Source: Euryarchaeota archaeon UBA486
GTDB lineage: Archaea; Thermoplasmatota; Poseidoniia; Poseidoniales; Poseidoniaceae
Reading direction: 5' to 3'
Assembly: GCA_002497765.1 (NCBI GenBank)
Contig: DAET01000046.1
Coordinates: 44,670 to 60,600, forward strand
Length of the DNA stretch: 15,931 bases
The notes under the pieces were generated by a model. It was given only the letters and a program-made list of their open reading frames with translations. It had not been told where the DNA came from and did no database searches. Positions 7,844-15,456 of this stretch are shown here, one piece after another. Made by a program: the position numbers and the translations under genes. Within the stretch, counting starts at the first letter, position 1, and every line of letters starts with the position of its first letter.

Positions 7844-9097
7844 ATGTGGACGAGAAAGGCAGCCTTCACTTTCACCGGCGGGATTGCGCTGGTGCTCATC
7901 GGGATGATGATTTCCAACCAGCAAATGATGATTCTCGGGTTGAGTCTCATCGCTTTCATCGTCGTGAACTCATGGATTTCAGGCCACGGCGATGTTGAAG
8001 TCCAACGCACGCTTTCGGCTGACAACCTGTACAAAGGCGACGACCTGTATGTGGAATTGTTGGTGACCAACCGCAGCAACCGGAAGACGCAGATGCTGGA
8101 CATCTACGACAACATCCCTCACGAGATGAAGCTGCGCAGTGGCCTCAACCAAATGCAACTCAACCTCAAACCCGGCGAGAGCGCCCGCATTCGCTACGTC
8201 CTCCGATGTCCGCTTCGTGGGCACTACTCCATCGGCCCTGTGTCGCTGCGGGCCCGCAACACATTCAACCTGGGCGTCGAGGAGATGTACGTTGACCATC
8301 ACAGCGACATCGTCATCTTCCCTCAAATCAAGGACATTGAGGAAGCCTTCCTGCGCAGTCGCACTCCGAAAATGTACACCGGCGCGACCACCCTTCGAAC
8401 ACCCGGTCAGGGCTCAGAATTCTACTCTCTTCGAGAATACGTGCCCGGCGACCCGTTCAAGAACATCAACTGGAAAGCCTTCGCTCGCACCGGGGAATTG
8501 ATGGTCAACGAAAAGTGCCGGGACGCCGTCACCGACCTGTACCTCATCCTCGACAGCCGTGATTTGGCTCGCATCGGTACGGTGCTCAAGAATCCCCTCG
8601 AGATGGGCACCGTCTCGGCCGCCAGCCTGGCAGCGTTTTTCCTGAAGCGTCGGGATTCCGTGGCCCTTGCCATTTACGACGAGAAGCTCGCTTACTTGCC
8701 GCCCGACACCGGGGACAAGCAGTACTTCAAGATCCTCAGTGCGCTTGCAGGCGTCCGTCCAAAAGGCGCCATGCCGCTCCAAGCGGTTACCAACTCCTTG
8801 AGCGGTCGGTTCAGCCGCGGCAGCCCTGTGTTCATCATCTCATCGTGCGAGGGTGACGGTACCGTGCCGGCCGCCGTTCGAGACCTCGTCGGCCGAGGCC
8901 ACGAAGTCACCGTGCTCTCGCCGTCCAGCGTTGATTTCGAACGCTTGGTCAGCCGCATCCCCCGCATGTCCTATGAAGTCTTGAAACTGGAGCGTCAAAA
9001 CCGCTTGACGACGCTCGCAGGTTCGGGGGCCCAAGTGATCGATTGGATGCCTGACATGGATTTGTCGCAGGCCTTGATGCAGGTGAGGGGGTACTGA
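7844..9097 (+). CDS. DUF58 family membrane-anchored protein
   Basis: A 417-residue protein. Two N-terminal helices (about 9-23 and 27-45) anchor it, a beta-rich segment (about 50-155) follows, and then the DUF58 signature GSEFYSLREYVPGDPFKNINWKAFARTGELMV occupies roughly 190-221. The C-terminal half is von Willebrand A-like (LYLILDSRD; PVFIISSCEGDG; HEVTVLSPSS). The metal-binding DxSxS motif is degenerate: the equivalent stretch reads D237-S-R-D-L. A GGTGA box (7833-7837), overlapping the end of the upstream junction six bases before the ATG, ties it to the DUF4350-like gene, whose stop is 11 bases upstream. DUF58 proteins usually work with a MoxR AAA ATPase; none is encoded between here and cdc48. 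Role unknown, probably envelope or complex assembly. Confidence 0.88.
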   Translation: MWTRKAAFTFTGGIALVLIGMMISNQQMMILGLSLIAFIVVNSWISGHGDVEVQRTLSADNLYKGDDLYVELLVTNRSNRKTQMLDIYDNIPHEMKLRSGLNQMQLNLKPGESARIRYVLRCPLRGHYSIGPVSLRARNTFNLGVEEMYVDHHSDIVIFPQIKDIEEAFLRSRTPKMYTGATTLRTPGQGSEFYSLREYVPGDPFKNINWKAFARTGELMVNEKCRDAVTDLYLILDSRDLARIGTVLKNPLEMGTVSAASLAAFFLKRRDSVALAIYDEKLAYLPPDTGDKQYFKILSALAGVRPKGAMPLQAVTNSLSGRFSRGSPVFIISSCEGDGTVPAAVRDLVGRGHEVTVLSPSSVDFERLVSRIPRMSYEVLKLERQNRLTTLAGSGAQVIDWMPDMDLSQALMQVRGY

Positions 9098-9098
9098 A

Positions 9099-10316
9099 AT
9101 GGCAGGTGAAGTCGGTCTCCAGTCGGACGTCTACCTCGACGGGGCGGCCAAGCCCCGTACGCTTCACCTCAAGACGCTGCGTCGTCAGTGGCAAATCATC
9201 GCCCTGCAAGTCGTGGCCACCATCGCCCTCATCGGCATGTACCTCGAGGTTGTCTCAACCTATGTCGTGGGTTCGATTGACCACACCATCCTCTTCGATT
9301 CCATTGAGTTGCTCATTTCGGACCAACTTCCGCTGGGCGACTGGCTGACCGGTGAAGGCCGAACAGGCATGGCTCGATTCTTCGTTCCCCTCGTGTTGGG
9401 GCTGGGCCTGGGTGGTGTGATGGCGTTCATTGCCTTCCAATCGCCCAAGGTTCAACAACGCATCAAACTCGGCTTCATCGTCGGCCTCATTGTCCTCTTG
9501 ATCGGGCGTTTGGTGTTGTCCTGGTTCGCTGGCATGTTGTTTTCCTTTGACCTTCGATTCCCCACCAACGACGAGTTGGAGACCCTTCAGTGGCCGTTGC
9601 TGATGATCATGTCCCTGCTCATTCTGTTCATCTATCTCCTCCCCGTCATTATGGGAACACGTGGCATTTGGGGTCTGTCCCGCCGGTCCATCGCATGGGC
9701 CATCGGGTTCACGCTACTGTTCCTCGGCATTCACGCCATCCTGACCTTCCCGCTCATCAAATCCCAGTTGGGCTCCTATGGGGGGGCTCTCGCCACACTG
9801 GAGAGTCAAACCTCCGACCCCACCATCGGTTTGTTCGGCCTCAACCTCGTCACGCAGGAACAATTCAACCTCATCCTCATCGCCGTGCTGATCATGGTGT
9901 TCCAAGAGGCCAGCTACGGCGTCATTCGCAATCTTGAGTATGCCTTCCGCCTCCCCGAGTCGTGCAAGCGTGATCCCGAATACGTCCGCCAGATGGACAA
10001 CGTGCTCAACACCCATCTTCGACACACCTTCCTGTTCCTCGGCCTGACGGGTCTGGCCACCATGGTGGCACTGGGCTTCCACAAGGTCCTGCTGACCATT
10101 GTGTCGGATACCACGGGGAGTCAGTGGGCGGGCCAAGTTTCAGAATCGATTGAGTTGACGCTGACCTACGGATTGGTCATCTCAGCGCTGTTGTTCTTGA
10201 GCATCATGGCTGTGCTTCGATTCTTCATCCCTTGGCAGCGTGTGATCGGGTTTATCCAATCCAAAACCAGCCGGATTCCACCCGAGCCGGAAACAAAGGA
10301 TTTCTCACAACTATGA
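9099..10316 (+). CDS. Polytopic membrane protein, eight predicted helices, unknown function
   Basis: I do not recognise this 405-residue protein. Hydrophobic stretches lie near 32-56, 93-113, 123-148, 164-185, 196-221, 254-276, 308-334 and 352-377, with a basic N-terminal segment (about 18-30) suggesting the N-terminus is inside. A cytoplasmic loop near 278-305 is rich in charged residues (RNLEYAFRLPESCKRDPEY). The C-terminus is a short polar tail. No transporter signature or catalytic motif is apparent. It begins one base after the DUF58 stop, with GGTGA at 9082-9086 inside the upstream gene, so it is co-translated with DUF58 and probably belongs to the same membrane complex. Its 3' end overlaps the convergent small membrane gene by six bases. 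Confidence 0.8.
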   Translation: MAGEVGLQSDVYLDGAAKPRTLHLKTLRRQWQIIALQVVATIALIGMYLEVVSTYVVGSIDHTILFDSIELLISDQLPLGDWLTGEGRTGMARFFVPLVLGLGLGGVMAFIAFQSPKVQQRIKLGFIVGLIVLLIGRLVLSWFAGMLFSFDLRFPTNDELETLQWPLLMIMSLLILFIYLLPVIMGTRGIWGLSRRSIAWAIGFTLLFLGIHAILTFPLIKSQLGSYGGALATLESQTSDPTIGLFGLNLVTQEQFNLILIAVLIMVFQEASYGVIRNLEYAFRLPESCKRDPEYVRQMDNVLNTHLRHTFLFLGLTGLATMVALGFHKVLLTIVSDTTGSQWAGQVSESIELTLTYGLVISALLFLSIMAVLRFFIPWQRVIGFIQSKTSRIPPEPETKDFSQL

Positions 10317-10556
10317 GCGCATTGACGCTTGGAGCGCACGGCCCAAGAGTTCCACGCCTGCTAGCAAGATAAGCGGGAAGGCGATGTACGTCAGGAGAAC
10401 GCTCGCTAAGGGCTGACTCACGGTGTCGGCGACCGCCGGTCGACCGAAGACAAAAATGACGACGCCGCCCAGCAAAAGAAGGCGCTCCATCCAAAGCGGG
10501 TACCGTTTCCCAACGGTTTCCTCTCTGCCCATGAGCGTGGTGGCGTCGGTCGTCAT
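10311..10556 (-). CDS. Small two-helix membrane protein, unknown function
   Basis: An 81-residue protein with a polar, charged N-terminus (MTTDATTLMGREETVGKRYP) and two hydrophobic helices near 24-38 and 50-70, ending in a short basic tail. It starts eight bases after the stop of the coiled-coil gene on the same strand and is the last gene of that operon. This suggests a membrane partner of the Roadblock/coiled-coil protein. Its stop (TAG, 10311-10313) abuts the stop of the convergent membrane protein, so the two coding regions overlap by six bases. No family is recognised. The ribosome binding site is weak; coding status is supported by packing and the clean two-helix pattern. Confidence 0.65.
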   Translation of the reverse strand: MTTDATTLMGREETVGKRYPLWMERLLLLGGVVIFVFGRPAVADTVSQPLASVLLTYIAFPLILLAGVELLGRALQASMRS

Positions 10557-10564
10557 GTCGATCT

Positions 10565-13500
10565 TCAGAATTCAATGTCGGACAGACGAGACTCAAGGTC
10601 AGCCAGTGCCGTATCAGCACCGCTGCTGGCTGGAGCGGGGGTGTGTGCGATGCGGTGGCTGCGTTCAGCGTCCAAGCGAGCGAGTTCCGCCTCGAGTTGT
10701 GCACGCTCGTCTTCCAACGAGTCCATACCCGTGGACGATTCGTTGGTTGCCACGACCTCGCTCACGGGAGCGTCCTCATTCGTGGGAGGTGGGAGCGGGG
10801 ACCATCCCTCATCGTCGACGGTTTCACCGGCATCCGGAGCGACGATCTCCACGGCTTCCGCTTGGATGAGATGAGGCTCCATGTCGTCAAGCATGGCTTC
10901 GTTCACGGGAATGCGCTGCTCAGCAGGAATGGATTCTCGCTCAAACGGAAGCAATCCGTCGCGTTGGAAGGCCCACATCATGCCGCGAGGTCGTCCGTCG
11001 GTCAGGCCCGATGCATCGAGTTGCGTGATGAGTTCCTCGAGAACACGTGCAGTTTCTTCGAGGCCGATGGCCTCGCCGGCATCACGTTGGTCGGCTTCGA
11101 GGTAGATGTCATCGAGCGCAACTTGGATCAGTTTTCGGGTGCCCATGGCCAAACTTGGCAGGGCTTCCGGCCGCTGACAATTGGCCAGCAGGGCGTGAAC
11201 TTCATGCGACGGTGCACCGAGCCGCTCGACCTGTTCGAGCACGTTCCGGATACGGCGGAGCATGGTGATGGAGCGGTCAAAGTCTTCGAGCAGATGCTCG
11301 AGATCGACGACGACATGGTTGACGGTTTCACCGAGTTGTTGCTCCAGCCGCTGCTGAACGGACCAGCGGGCCAACCCGCGGACGGCCCCCGCCGTTTGTG
11401 GTACCTGGCGTTCCAACAGGGTCATGACTTCCGAGGACAGGAGGTGGCGGGGCGTTGCAGCGACATGATCGACCGTTCCCTGTATCACCTGCAAGGCTCG
11501 TTCGACCGCTCTGTCAAGCATCGTTACCGAGTAGCCGAGGCTTCGAGCGTGTTCAAGACGTTCCAGCACCGGGCCCAAGCCTTGGAAGGTCGTGTTGTCG
11601 TCAAGCAAGGCTTGTGCAAGCGGTTCTTCGGCGAGGCGTGCGCGCAGGCGCTCAGCTTCCTGAATGTCGGCGAGGGCTTCTTCGTGAGCCTCCGCTAAGG
11701 AGGTGGCTTTGTCGACCAAGGTGGACAACTCGGCTTCGGCATGACCGCGACGAGCGCCGAGGTCGCCCAATTCACGCAGCACCTGTCGGCGTTCGTCCAT
11801 GAGTTCTCGCAATTCTGCTTGGATGTTGGCACGTCGAGCCTCGTCTTCCGCTCTTCGAAGACGGTCCTCCTCGGTGCGCTGTCGTGCGTGCTTTTCCTCG
11901 GTGCGAACCGACTCGAGTTCGAGGTTGCTGACGTGAACCTGTTCTTGAGCGGCGATGAGGTCGGCTTGGGCTCGAGCGTGTCGTTCGCGGCTGGTGTTGA
12001 CTTGTTCACTCAACACCCGAAGACGGCGTTCTTCATCCTCGCTCTGCTTTCGAATGGCGCTGAGGCGCTCGCTCCCTTCGGAAAGGTTGGCTTGAAGTTC
12101 GGCTTCTTTCAGCGAGAGTTCCTCAAGCATCGTTTGCAGTTCTGCACTGCTTTCTGCATCGCCGACCGCTTTCGCAAGTTCAGCAGCCCGCTCACTGACT
12201 TGATGTTCGAGTTCGTTGACTCGCCGCACAAGGCGTTCGGCACGGGATTCCGCTTCTTCCCACTGTGATCGTGCTTGGGCGAGGTCCACCTGCATGGTGT
12301 TCAGTTGGCGGTTGGCTTCCTCCAACGCCGTGGTGTTTTCTTGGCGTGATTCCGTCGCCTCTCGTGCGACGATTTGCGCAGCGTCTTTCTTCTTCTCCAA
12401 CGCGTTGACCTGAGAGGTCAGCACGGCCTTTTCCTTGTTGAGTGCATCAACCCGCTGTTCGGCCATTTCCAGTTTACGGCGCAGCCCAGCATCGACGGCA
12501 CTCACGGCCTGATCTCGCATCACGGGAAGGGCTTCAGCAACATCGGCGCCGCCGGTGTTGAACTTGAGTTTGGAGCGTGCGGCTTGCAGCTCCTCCAAGC
12601 TGGCCTCAAAGCCAAGAAGGTCCTCCAACATCGCCTTGAGTGATGCTTGACGGGCTTCGGAACGGGTGCGGACGGTAGCCAAGGTTTCAATGAAACCAGC
12701 GAGAGTGAACCCTTCGACGGTTCCTGAATTGGCTGAAACGATGGTCCCTGCAGGGAAGCGAATGAGTTGCACCTTGCGCTTTGCTTCCGTGAGGGCGAGC
12801 ATGGCCTCTTCATTCGTCTCAAACGATGGGGCCCAGAGGGCGACAGGGACTCCTCGCGACAGAATGAGCGAGACCGCTTTGCTCGAGGAACCGGATTGAA
12901 GGTGGCCTGTCACTTCTTCCTGCATGGCGGCTTTCAACATGGAAAGCACCGCATCGGGGCCGCCACGCCCCTCGCGGAGGGCAAAACCCTCGGGCAGTTT
13001 TGAGCCGTGTGCGCCGGCAGCGATGAGGTCGCCTTCGAGGGCGATGGAGGTGGATGAAAGGAGGCGCGCGTGGTTGGCGTCTTTCTCCGTCCATGCTGCG
13101 ATGGAAATCTCGCCGCTTTGGGCCAGCAGCAAGGCACCGTTTTCGGTGTGGAGCGTCCAGTGGCTTTGGCCGGTCATGCCCCATCCTTCGTGCATGGACT
13201 GGTGGCCCATCCCGCTCATCATTTCGTGAAGTTCACTGGCCAAACGTTCCTCTTCACCCAGGCCGGGCAGATCGCCGGCATGATCGATGAGCATCCCGCT
13301 GTCAATCGCCATGGCGCCACGTACCGTCATGTTTTCAGACAGCGTCCTCACAACGGTTGAGAGGTCTCGTGCCAAGAGGCGTTCGACGGCGTTGCTGCTC
13401 GACTTGAGTCCTTGCCGGTCCGCTTGGTGAACGAAGGCTTCCGGAAGGAGTTCGGCCAGTGCGCCAAGTCGGGCGATGGTGTAGGAGGAAGCAACATGTC

Positions 13501-13747
13501 GCACTTTTTGTTGTGCTTCAAGGGCTTCGAGGGCTGATTTTGCTTCTGCTCCACCCAACATCACGCCTTTTTTCTCAGCATCACAGAGGTAGCCAACCAC
13601 TCGGCCTGCCCGAACAAGCCGGTGGCCTTGCGGGGTTTTGCGCCGTCCCGCATAGGTCGAGATGACGCCGTGAGCGAAGGGCTGGAGCACGCCCTCTTCA
13701 AGCGAGATGGATTCATTGACGGGCTTTCCAATCGGCAGTTCAAACAC
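10565..13747 (-). CDS. Roadblock/LC7 plus long coiled-coil protein, undescribed architecture
   Basis: A protein of about 1060 residues with no recognised full-length family. In order: a module around 25-85 (GVISTY... GHRLVRAGRVVGYLCDAE... GGAEAKSALEAL) that resembles PATAN/DUF2226-like 'dGe-vvgA' sensor modules; a Roadblock/LC7-like domain around 127-242 (VRGAMAIDSGMLIDHAGDL, EEERLASELHEMMSGMG, ENGALLLAQSGEISIAAWTEKDANHA); a second possible module around 265-340 (VSLILSRGVPVALWAP); a long, highly charged coiled coil around 415-705 that recalls SMC or myosin rods; a helical region to about 925; an acidic Pro-rich linker; and a short C-terminal amphipathic helix. There is no Walker A motif, so it is not an SMC ATPase, and no membrane helix. 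It follows a stand-alone Roadblock gene and precedes a two-helix membrane protein. A scaffold or polarity role is inferred. Start: GTG 13747, well spaced from AGGTGA; GTG 13756 is the alternative. Confidence 0.8.
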   Translation of the reverse strand: MFELPIGKPVNESISLEEGVLQPFAHGVISTYAGRRKTPQGHRLVRAGRVVGYLCDAEKKGVMLGGAEAKSALEALEAQQKVRHVASSYTIARLGALAELLPEAFVHQADRQGLKSSSNAVERLLARDLSTVVRTLSENMTVRGAMAIDSGMLIDHAGDLPGLGEEERLASELHEMMSGMGHQSMHEGWGMTGQSHWTLHTENGALLLAQSGEISIAAWTEKDANHARLLSSTSIALEGDLIAAGAHGSKLPEGFALREGRGGPDAVLSMLKAAMQEEVTGHLQSGSSSKAVSLILSRGVPVALWAPSFETNEEAMLALTEAKRKVQLIRFPAGTIVSANSGTVEGFTLAGFIETLATVRTRSEARQASLKAMLEDLLGFEASLEELQAARSKLKFNTGGADVAEALPVMRDQAVSAVDAGLRRKLEMAEQRVDALNKEKAVLTSQVNALEKKKDAAQIVAREATESRQENTTALEEANRQLNTMQVDLAQARSQWEEAESRAERLVRRVNELEHQVSERAAELAKAVGDAESSAELQTMLEELSLKEAELQANLSEGSERLSAIRKQSEDEERRLRVLSEQVNTSRERHARAQADLIAAQEQVHVSNLELESVRTEEKHARQRTEEDRLRRAEDEARRANIQAELRELMDERRQVLRELGDLGARRGHAEAELSTLVDKATSLAEAHEEALADIQEAERLRARLAEEPLAQALLDDNTTFQGLGPVLERLEHARSLGYSVTMLDRAVERALQVIQGTVDHVAATPRHLLSSEVMTLLERQVPQTAGAVRGLARWSVQQRLEQQLGETVNHVVVDLEHLLEDFDRSITMLRRIRNVLEQVERLGAPSHEVHALLANCQRPEALPSLAMGTRKLIQVALDDIYLEADQRDAGEAIGLEETARVLEELITQLDASGLTDGRPRGMMWAFQRDGLLPFERESIPAEQRIPVNEAMLDDMEPHLIQAEAVEIVAPDAGETVDDEGWSPLPPPTNEDAPVSEVVATNESSTGMDSLEDERAQLEAELARLDAERSHRIAHTPAPASSGADTALADLESRLSDIEF

Positions 13748-13752
13748 GGTGA

Positions 13753-13758
13753 TCACCT
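13753..13758 (-). promoter_or_regulatory. Ribosome binding site overlapping the Roadblock stop codon
   Basis: On the minus strand the junction reads TAGGTGATCACCGTG. The TAG stop of the Roadblock gene (13757-13759) shares bases with AGGTGA, and a five-base spacer leads to GTG at 13747. This favours 13747 over the earlier GTG at 13756, which lies inside the box itself, and implies translational coupling. Confidence 0.6.
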
Positions 13759-14098
13759 ACAATTCATGGGTTGTGGCCAGTTGTCGACGCAATCGGTCGA
13801 CGCTGTGTCGCCAGCGAGCGATGTTTCCTTTGGTTCCAGAGAGCATCAAGATGCGATAGGGGGTGACGATGTCGATGCAGGTCGTGGCTTCGCCTTCGAC
13901 CCACACCTCGTGAAGTTCGCCCAAGTGGCTTCCTTGCGCTGCGTCGAGGGCCGCTACCGTTAGGTCAACGGCCCGTTGAGTTGAGGGGAGTTGACCCTCT
14001 GCTCCGACGCTGGAGAGCAACCGTCCACGGTCGTCAATGGCGGTGGCCTGCTCCACGCCGTCAACGTTCAGGAATTCCCCCAACAAGCGCTGCAGCAT
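13757..14098 (-). CDS. Stand-alone Roadblock/LC7 domain protein
   Basis: A 113-residue protein that is essentially one Roadblock/LC7 fold. It has an N-terminal helix MLQRLLGEFLNVDGVEQ, then the two-strand hairpin ATAIDDRGRLLSSVGA (the usual 'avvd-dG-lias' pattern), a central helix RAVDLTVAALDAAQGSHL, strands VWVEGEATTCIDIVTPYRILMLSG and a C-terminal helix ARWRHSVDRLRRQLA. Such proteins form homo- or heterodimers that bind or regulate small Ras-like GTPases (MglB in bacteria, Ragulator subunits in eukaryotes). The next gene carries a Roadblock-like domain of its own, so a heterodimer between them is plausible. No GTPase gene is in the window. The start ATG is preceded by no clear ribosome binding site. 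Confidence 0.8.
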   Translation of the reverse strand: MLQRLLGEFLNVDGVEQATAIDDRGRLLSSVGAEGQLPSTQRAVDLTVAALDAAQGSHLGELHEVWVEGEATTCIDIVTPYRILMLSGTKGNIARWRHSVDRLRRQLATTHEL

Positions 14099-14433
14099 GG
14101 TTGCTCAATCCCACGGACAGCGCTGTGGCCTTCAAGAAGTTTTGCGCCTGAACGGTGAATTTTGCAGGTTTGAGCACCCTTTCTCATTTTCCAACTGGAA
14201 ATGCAGATTTGTTGTCTCCGGCGCAGTGCACTTCAATCGCCTTCAGTGCGCGGAATTTGGGTCCGAAGCAACATCATCGACGAGGGAATGCGACCCATGA
14301 AACTCTCTCAATTCCTAATTGAAAATTTGAATATTCAATTGATAATTTTAGACAACAAAACGGCGGATTTGGTGTCGTTCAATCGCCCGTCAGTTTCCGT
14401 TGAGTTCAAACCTCACACCCTGCAGGCCGACAC
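14099..14433. promoter_or_regulatory. Divergent intergenic region with an AT-rich, palindrome-rich island
   Basis: This 335-base gap separates the Roadblock operon from the tRNA thiolase gene. Most of it has the GC content of the surroundings, but about 14306-14360 is strikingly AT-rich. It holds CAATTCCTAATTG (14309-14321), the 12-base palindrome TTGAATATTCAA (14327-14338), CAATTG (14336-14341) and GATAATTTTA (14341-14350). The pattern CAATTnnTAATT/CAATTnATAATT recurs 27 bases apart (14309 and 14336). A separate palindrome, ACAGCGCTGT (14117-14126), lies just upstream of the Roadblock start. This is probably a promoter/operator region; no tRNA or convincing small gene is seen in it. Confidence 0.55.
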
Positions 14434-15456
14434 ATGGGGGAGTCAACGGGCGCGTTGTTTACTGTGCCACGTTGCGATGCCTGTGACAAACCCGCCGTGG
14501 TCGAACAGGCCTACTCGGGGAGAATTCTCTGCGGGAAACACCTCGCTAAGTCCGTGAGAAAGAAGATCAGCAAGGAGCTCCGCCTCCAACTCCCGCTCGT
14601 GAAGGGAGAGCACACGACCATCCTCGTGGCCGTTTCCGGCGGCAAGGACTCCGCCGTTCTCCTCGATGCTATCGTCGATTTGGTCGGCCAGCGAAGAGAC
14701 GTAACCATCATCGCCGGCACCGTTGATGAAGGCATTGAAGGCTACCGCCCTCCTTCCATCGAGTGTGCTGCCTCGCTGTGTGAACGGTTGGGTGTTGAAC
14801 ATCACGTGGTCAACTATCCAGAATTGTCGTTTATCGAGATGGACGAGGTCGTGAAACGCCTACCGATGGTGATGGCCAAGGACAACGATGCCCCACGTAT
14901 GGCCTGCTCGTATTGCGGTGTCTTCCGTCGACAGGGCATCAATCACCTTGCGGCCAAGGTCGGGGCCGATGTCATCGCTTTGGGCCACAATTTGGATGAC
15001 ATGGCTCAAACTGTTCTGATGAACATGGCCAACGCTGACATTGAGCGAACGCTCCGTCTTGCCCCGCACACCGCCACTCCCGTTGACGGACTTGCGCCGA
15101 GGATTGTTCCACTGCGTTGGGTTCCGGAACAGGAAATCCACCTCTACGCGCTGCACAAATCCCTCCCCATGCACCATGAAGAGTGCCCCAATGCACGCGG
15201 TGCGCTTCGGTGGCGGCACCGAGAAATGGTGGCGCACATGGAAGCAGATGTACCCGGCACTCGTCATGGTTTGGTGCGGATGGCCGACCAGATCAAGGGA
15301 CTGCGGGACCAAATTGTTGCGTTGGGTGGCGACGAAGGACGACCTGCTCCACCAACGCCCTGTCCACGTTGCGGAAGCCCAACATCAGCGGCTCAATGCA
15401 AGGCCTGCGACATGCGGGATTTGCTCGGGGTGGCCGACGATCAGAGTACGTTGTGA
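14434..15456 (+). CDS. ncsA: tRNA 2-thiolation enzyme, NcsA/TtuA/Ctu1 family
   Basis: Activates a tRNA uridine with ATP and replaces its 2-oxygen by sulphur, using a ubiquitin-like sulphur carrier as donor. The 340 residues show the full family plan. The N-terminal zinc site is Cys14, Cys17, Cys33 and His36 (CDAC...CGKH). The PP-loop SGGKDS is at 68-73. Cys158 and Cys161 (CSYC) with Cys251 (ECPNA) are the expected [4Fe-4S] ligands. GHNLDDMAQ is at 184-192 (commonly GHNLDDEAQ). The C-terminal zinc site is CPRC 310-313 and CKAC 322-325. Whether it modifies the anticodon wobble base (NcsA) or position 54 (TtuA) cannot be told from sequence. An in-frame TGA at 14401-14403 rules out a longer start, and no ribosome binding site is obvious. 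The last 16 bases overlap the convergent pyrI. Confidence 0.92.
   Translation: MGESTGALFTVPRCDACDKPAVVEQAYSGRILCGKHLAKSVRKKISKELRLQLPLVKGEHTTILVAVSGGKDSAVLLDAIVDLVGQRRDVTIIAGTVDEGIEGYRPPSIECAASLCERLGVEHHVVNYPELSFIEMDEVVKRLPMVMAKDNDAPRMACSYCGVFRRQGINHLAAKVGADVIALGHNLDDMAQTVLMNMANADIERTLRLAPHTATPVDGLAPRIVPLRWVPEQEIHLYALHKSLPMHHEECPNARGALRWRHREMVAHMEADVPGTRHGLVRMADQIKGLRDQIVALGGDEGRPAPPTPCPRCGSPTSAAQCKACDMRDLLGVADDQSTL

Noticed and set aside
10643..11698. 351-codon plus-strand frame opposite the coiled-coil gene
   Set aside because: Antisense to a coherent coiled-coil and helical region; no domain or ribosome binding site of its own.
10565..13747. SMC/Rad50-type ATPase
   Set aside because: The rod resembles SMC coiled coils, but no Walker A, signature or Walker B motif is present at either end.
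14141..14175. Possible tRNA-like T-arm (GGTTTGAGCACC)
   Set aside because: No matching acceptor, D or anticodon arms can be drawn around it.
14297..14557. Small frame starting MKLSQFLIENLNIQL in the AT-rich island
   Set aside because: It runs out of frame into the conserved zinc site of the tRNA thiolase gene, and its second half is not protein-like. The AT-rich start is better explained as regulatory DNA.
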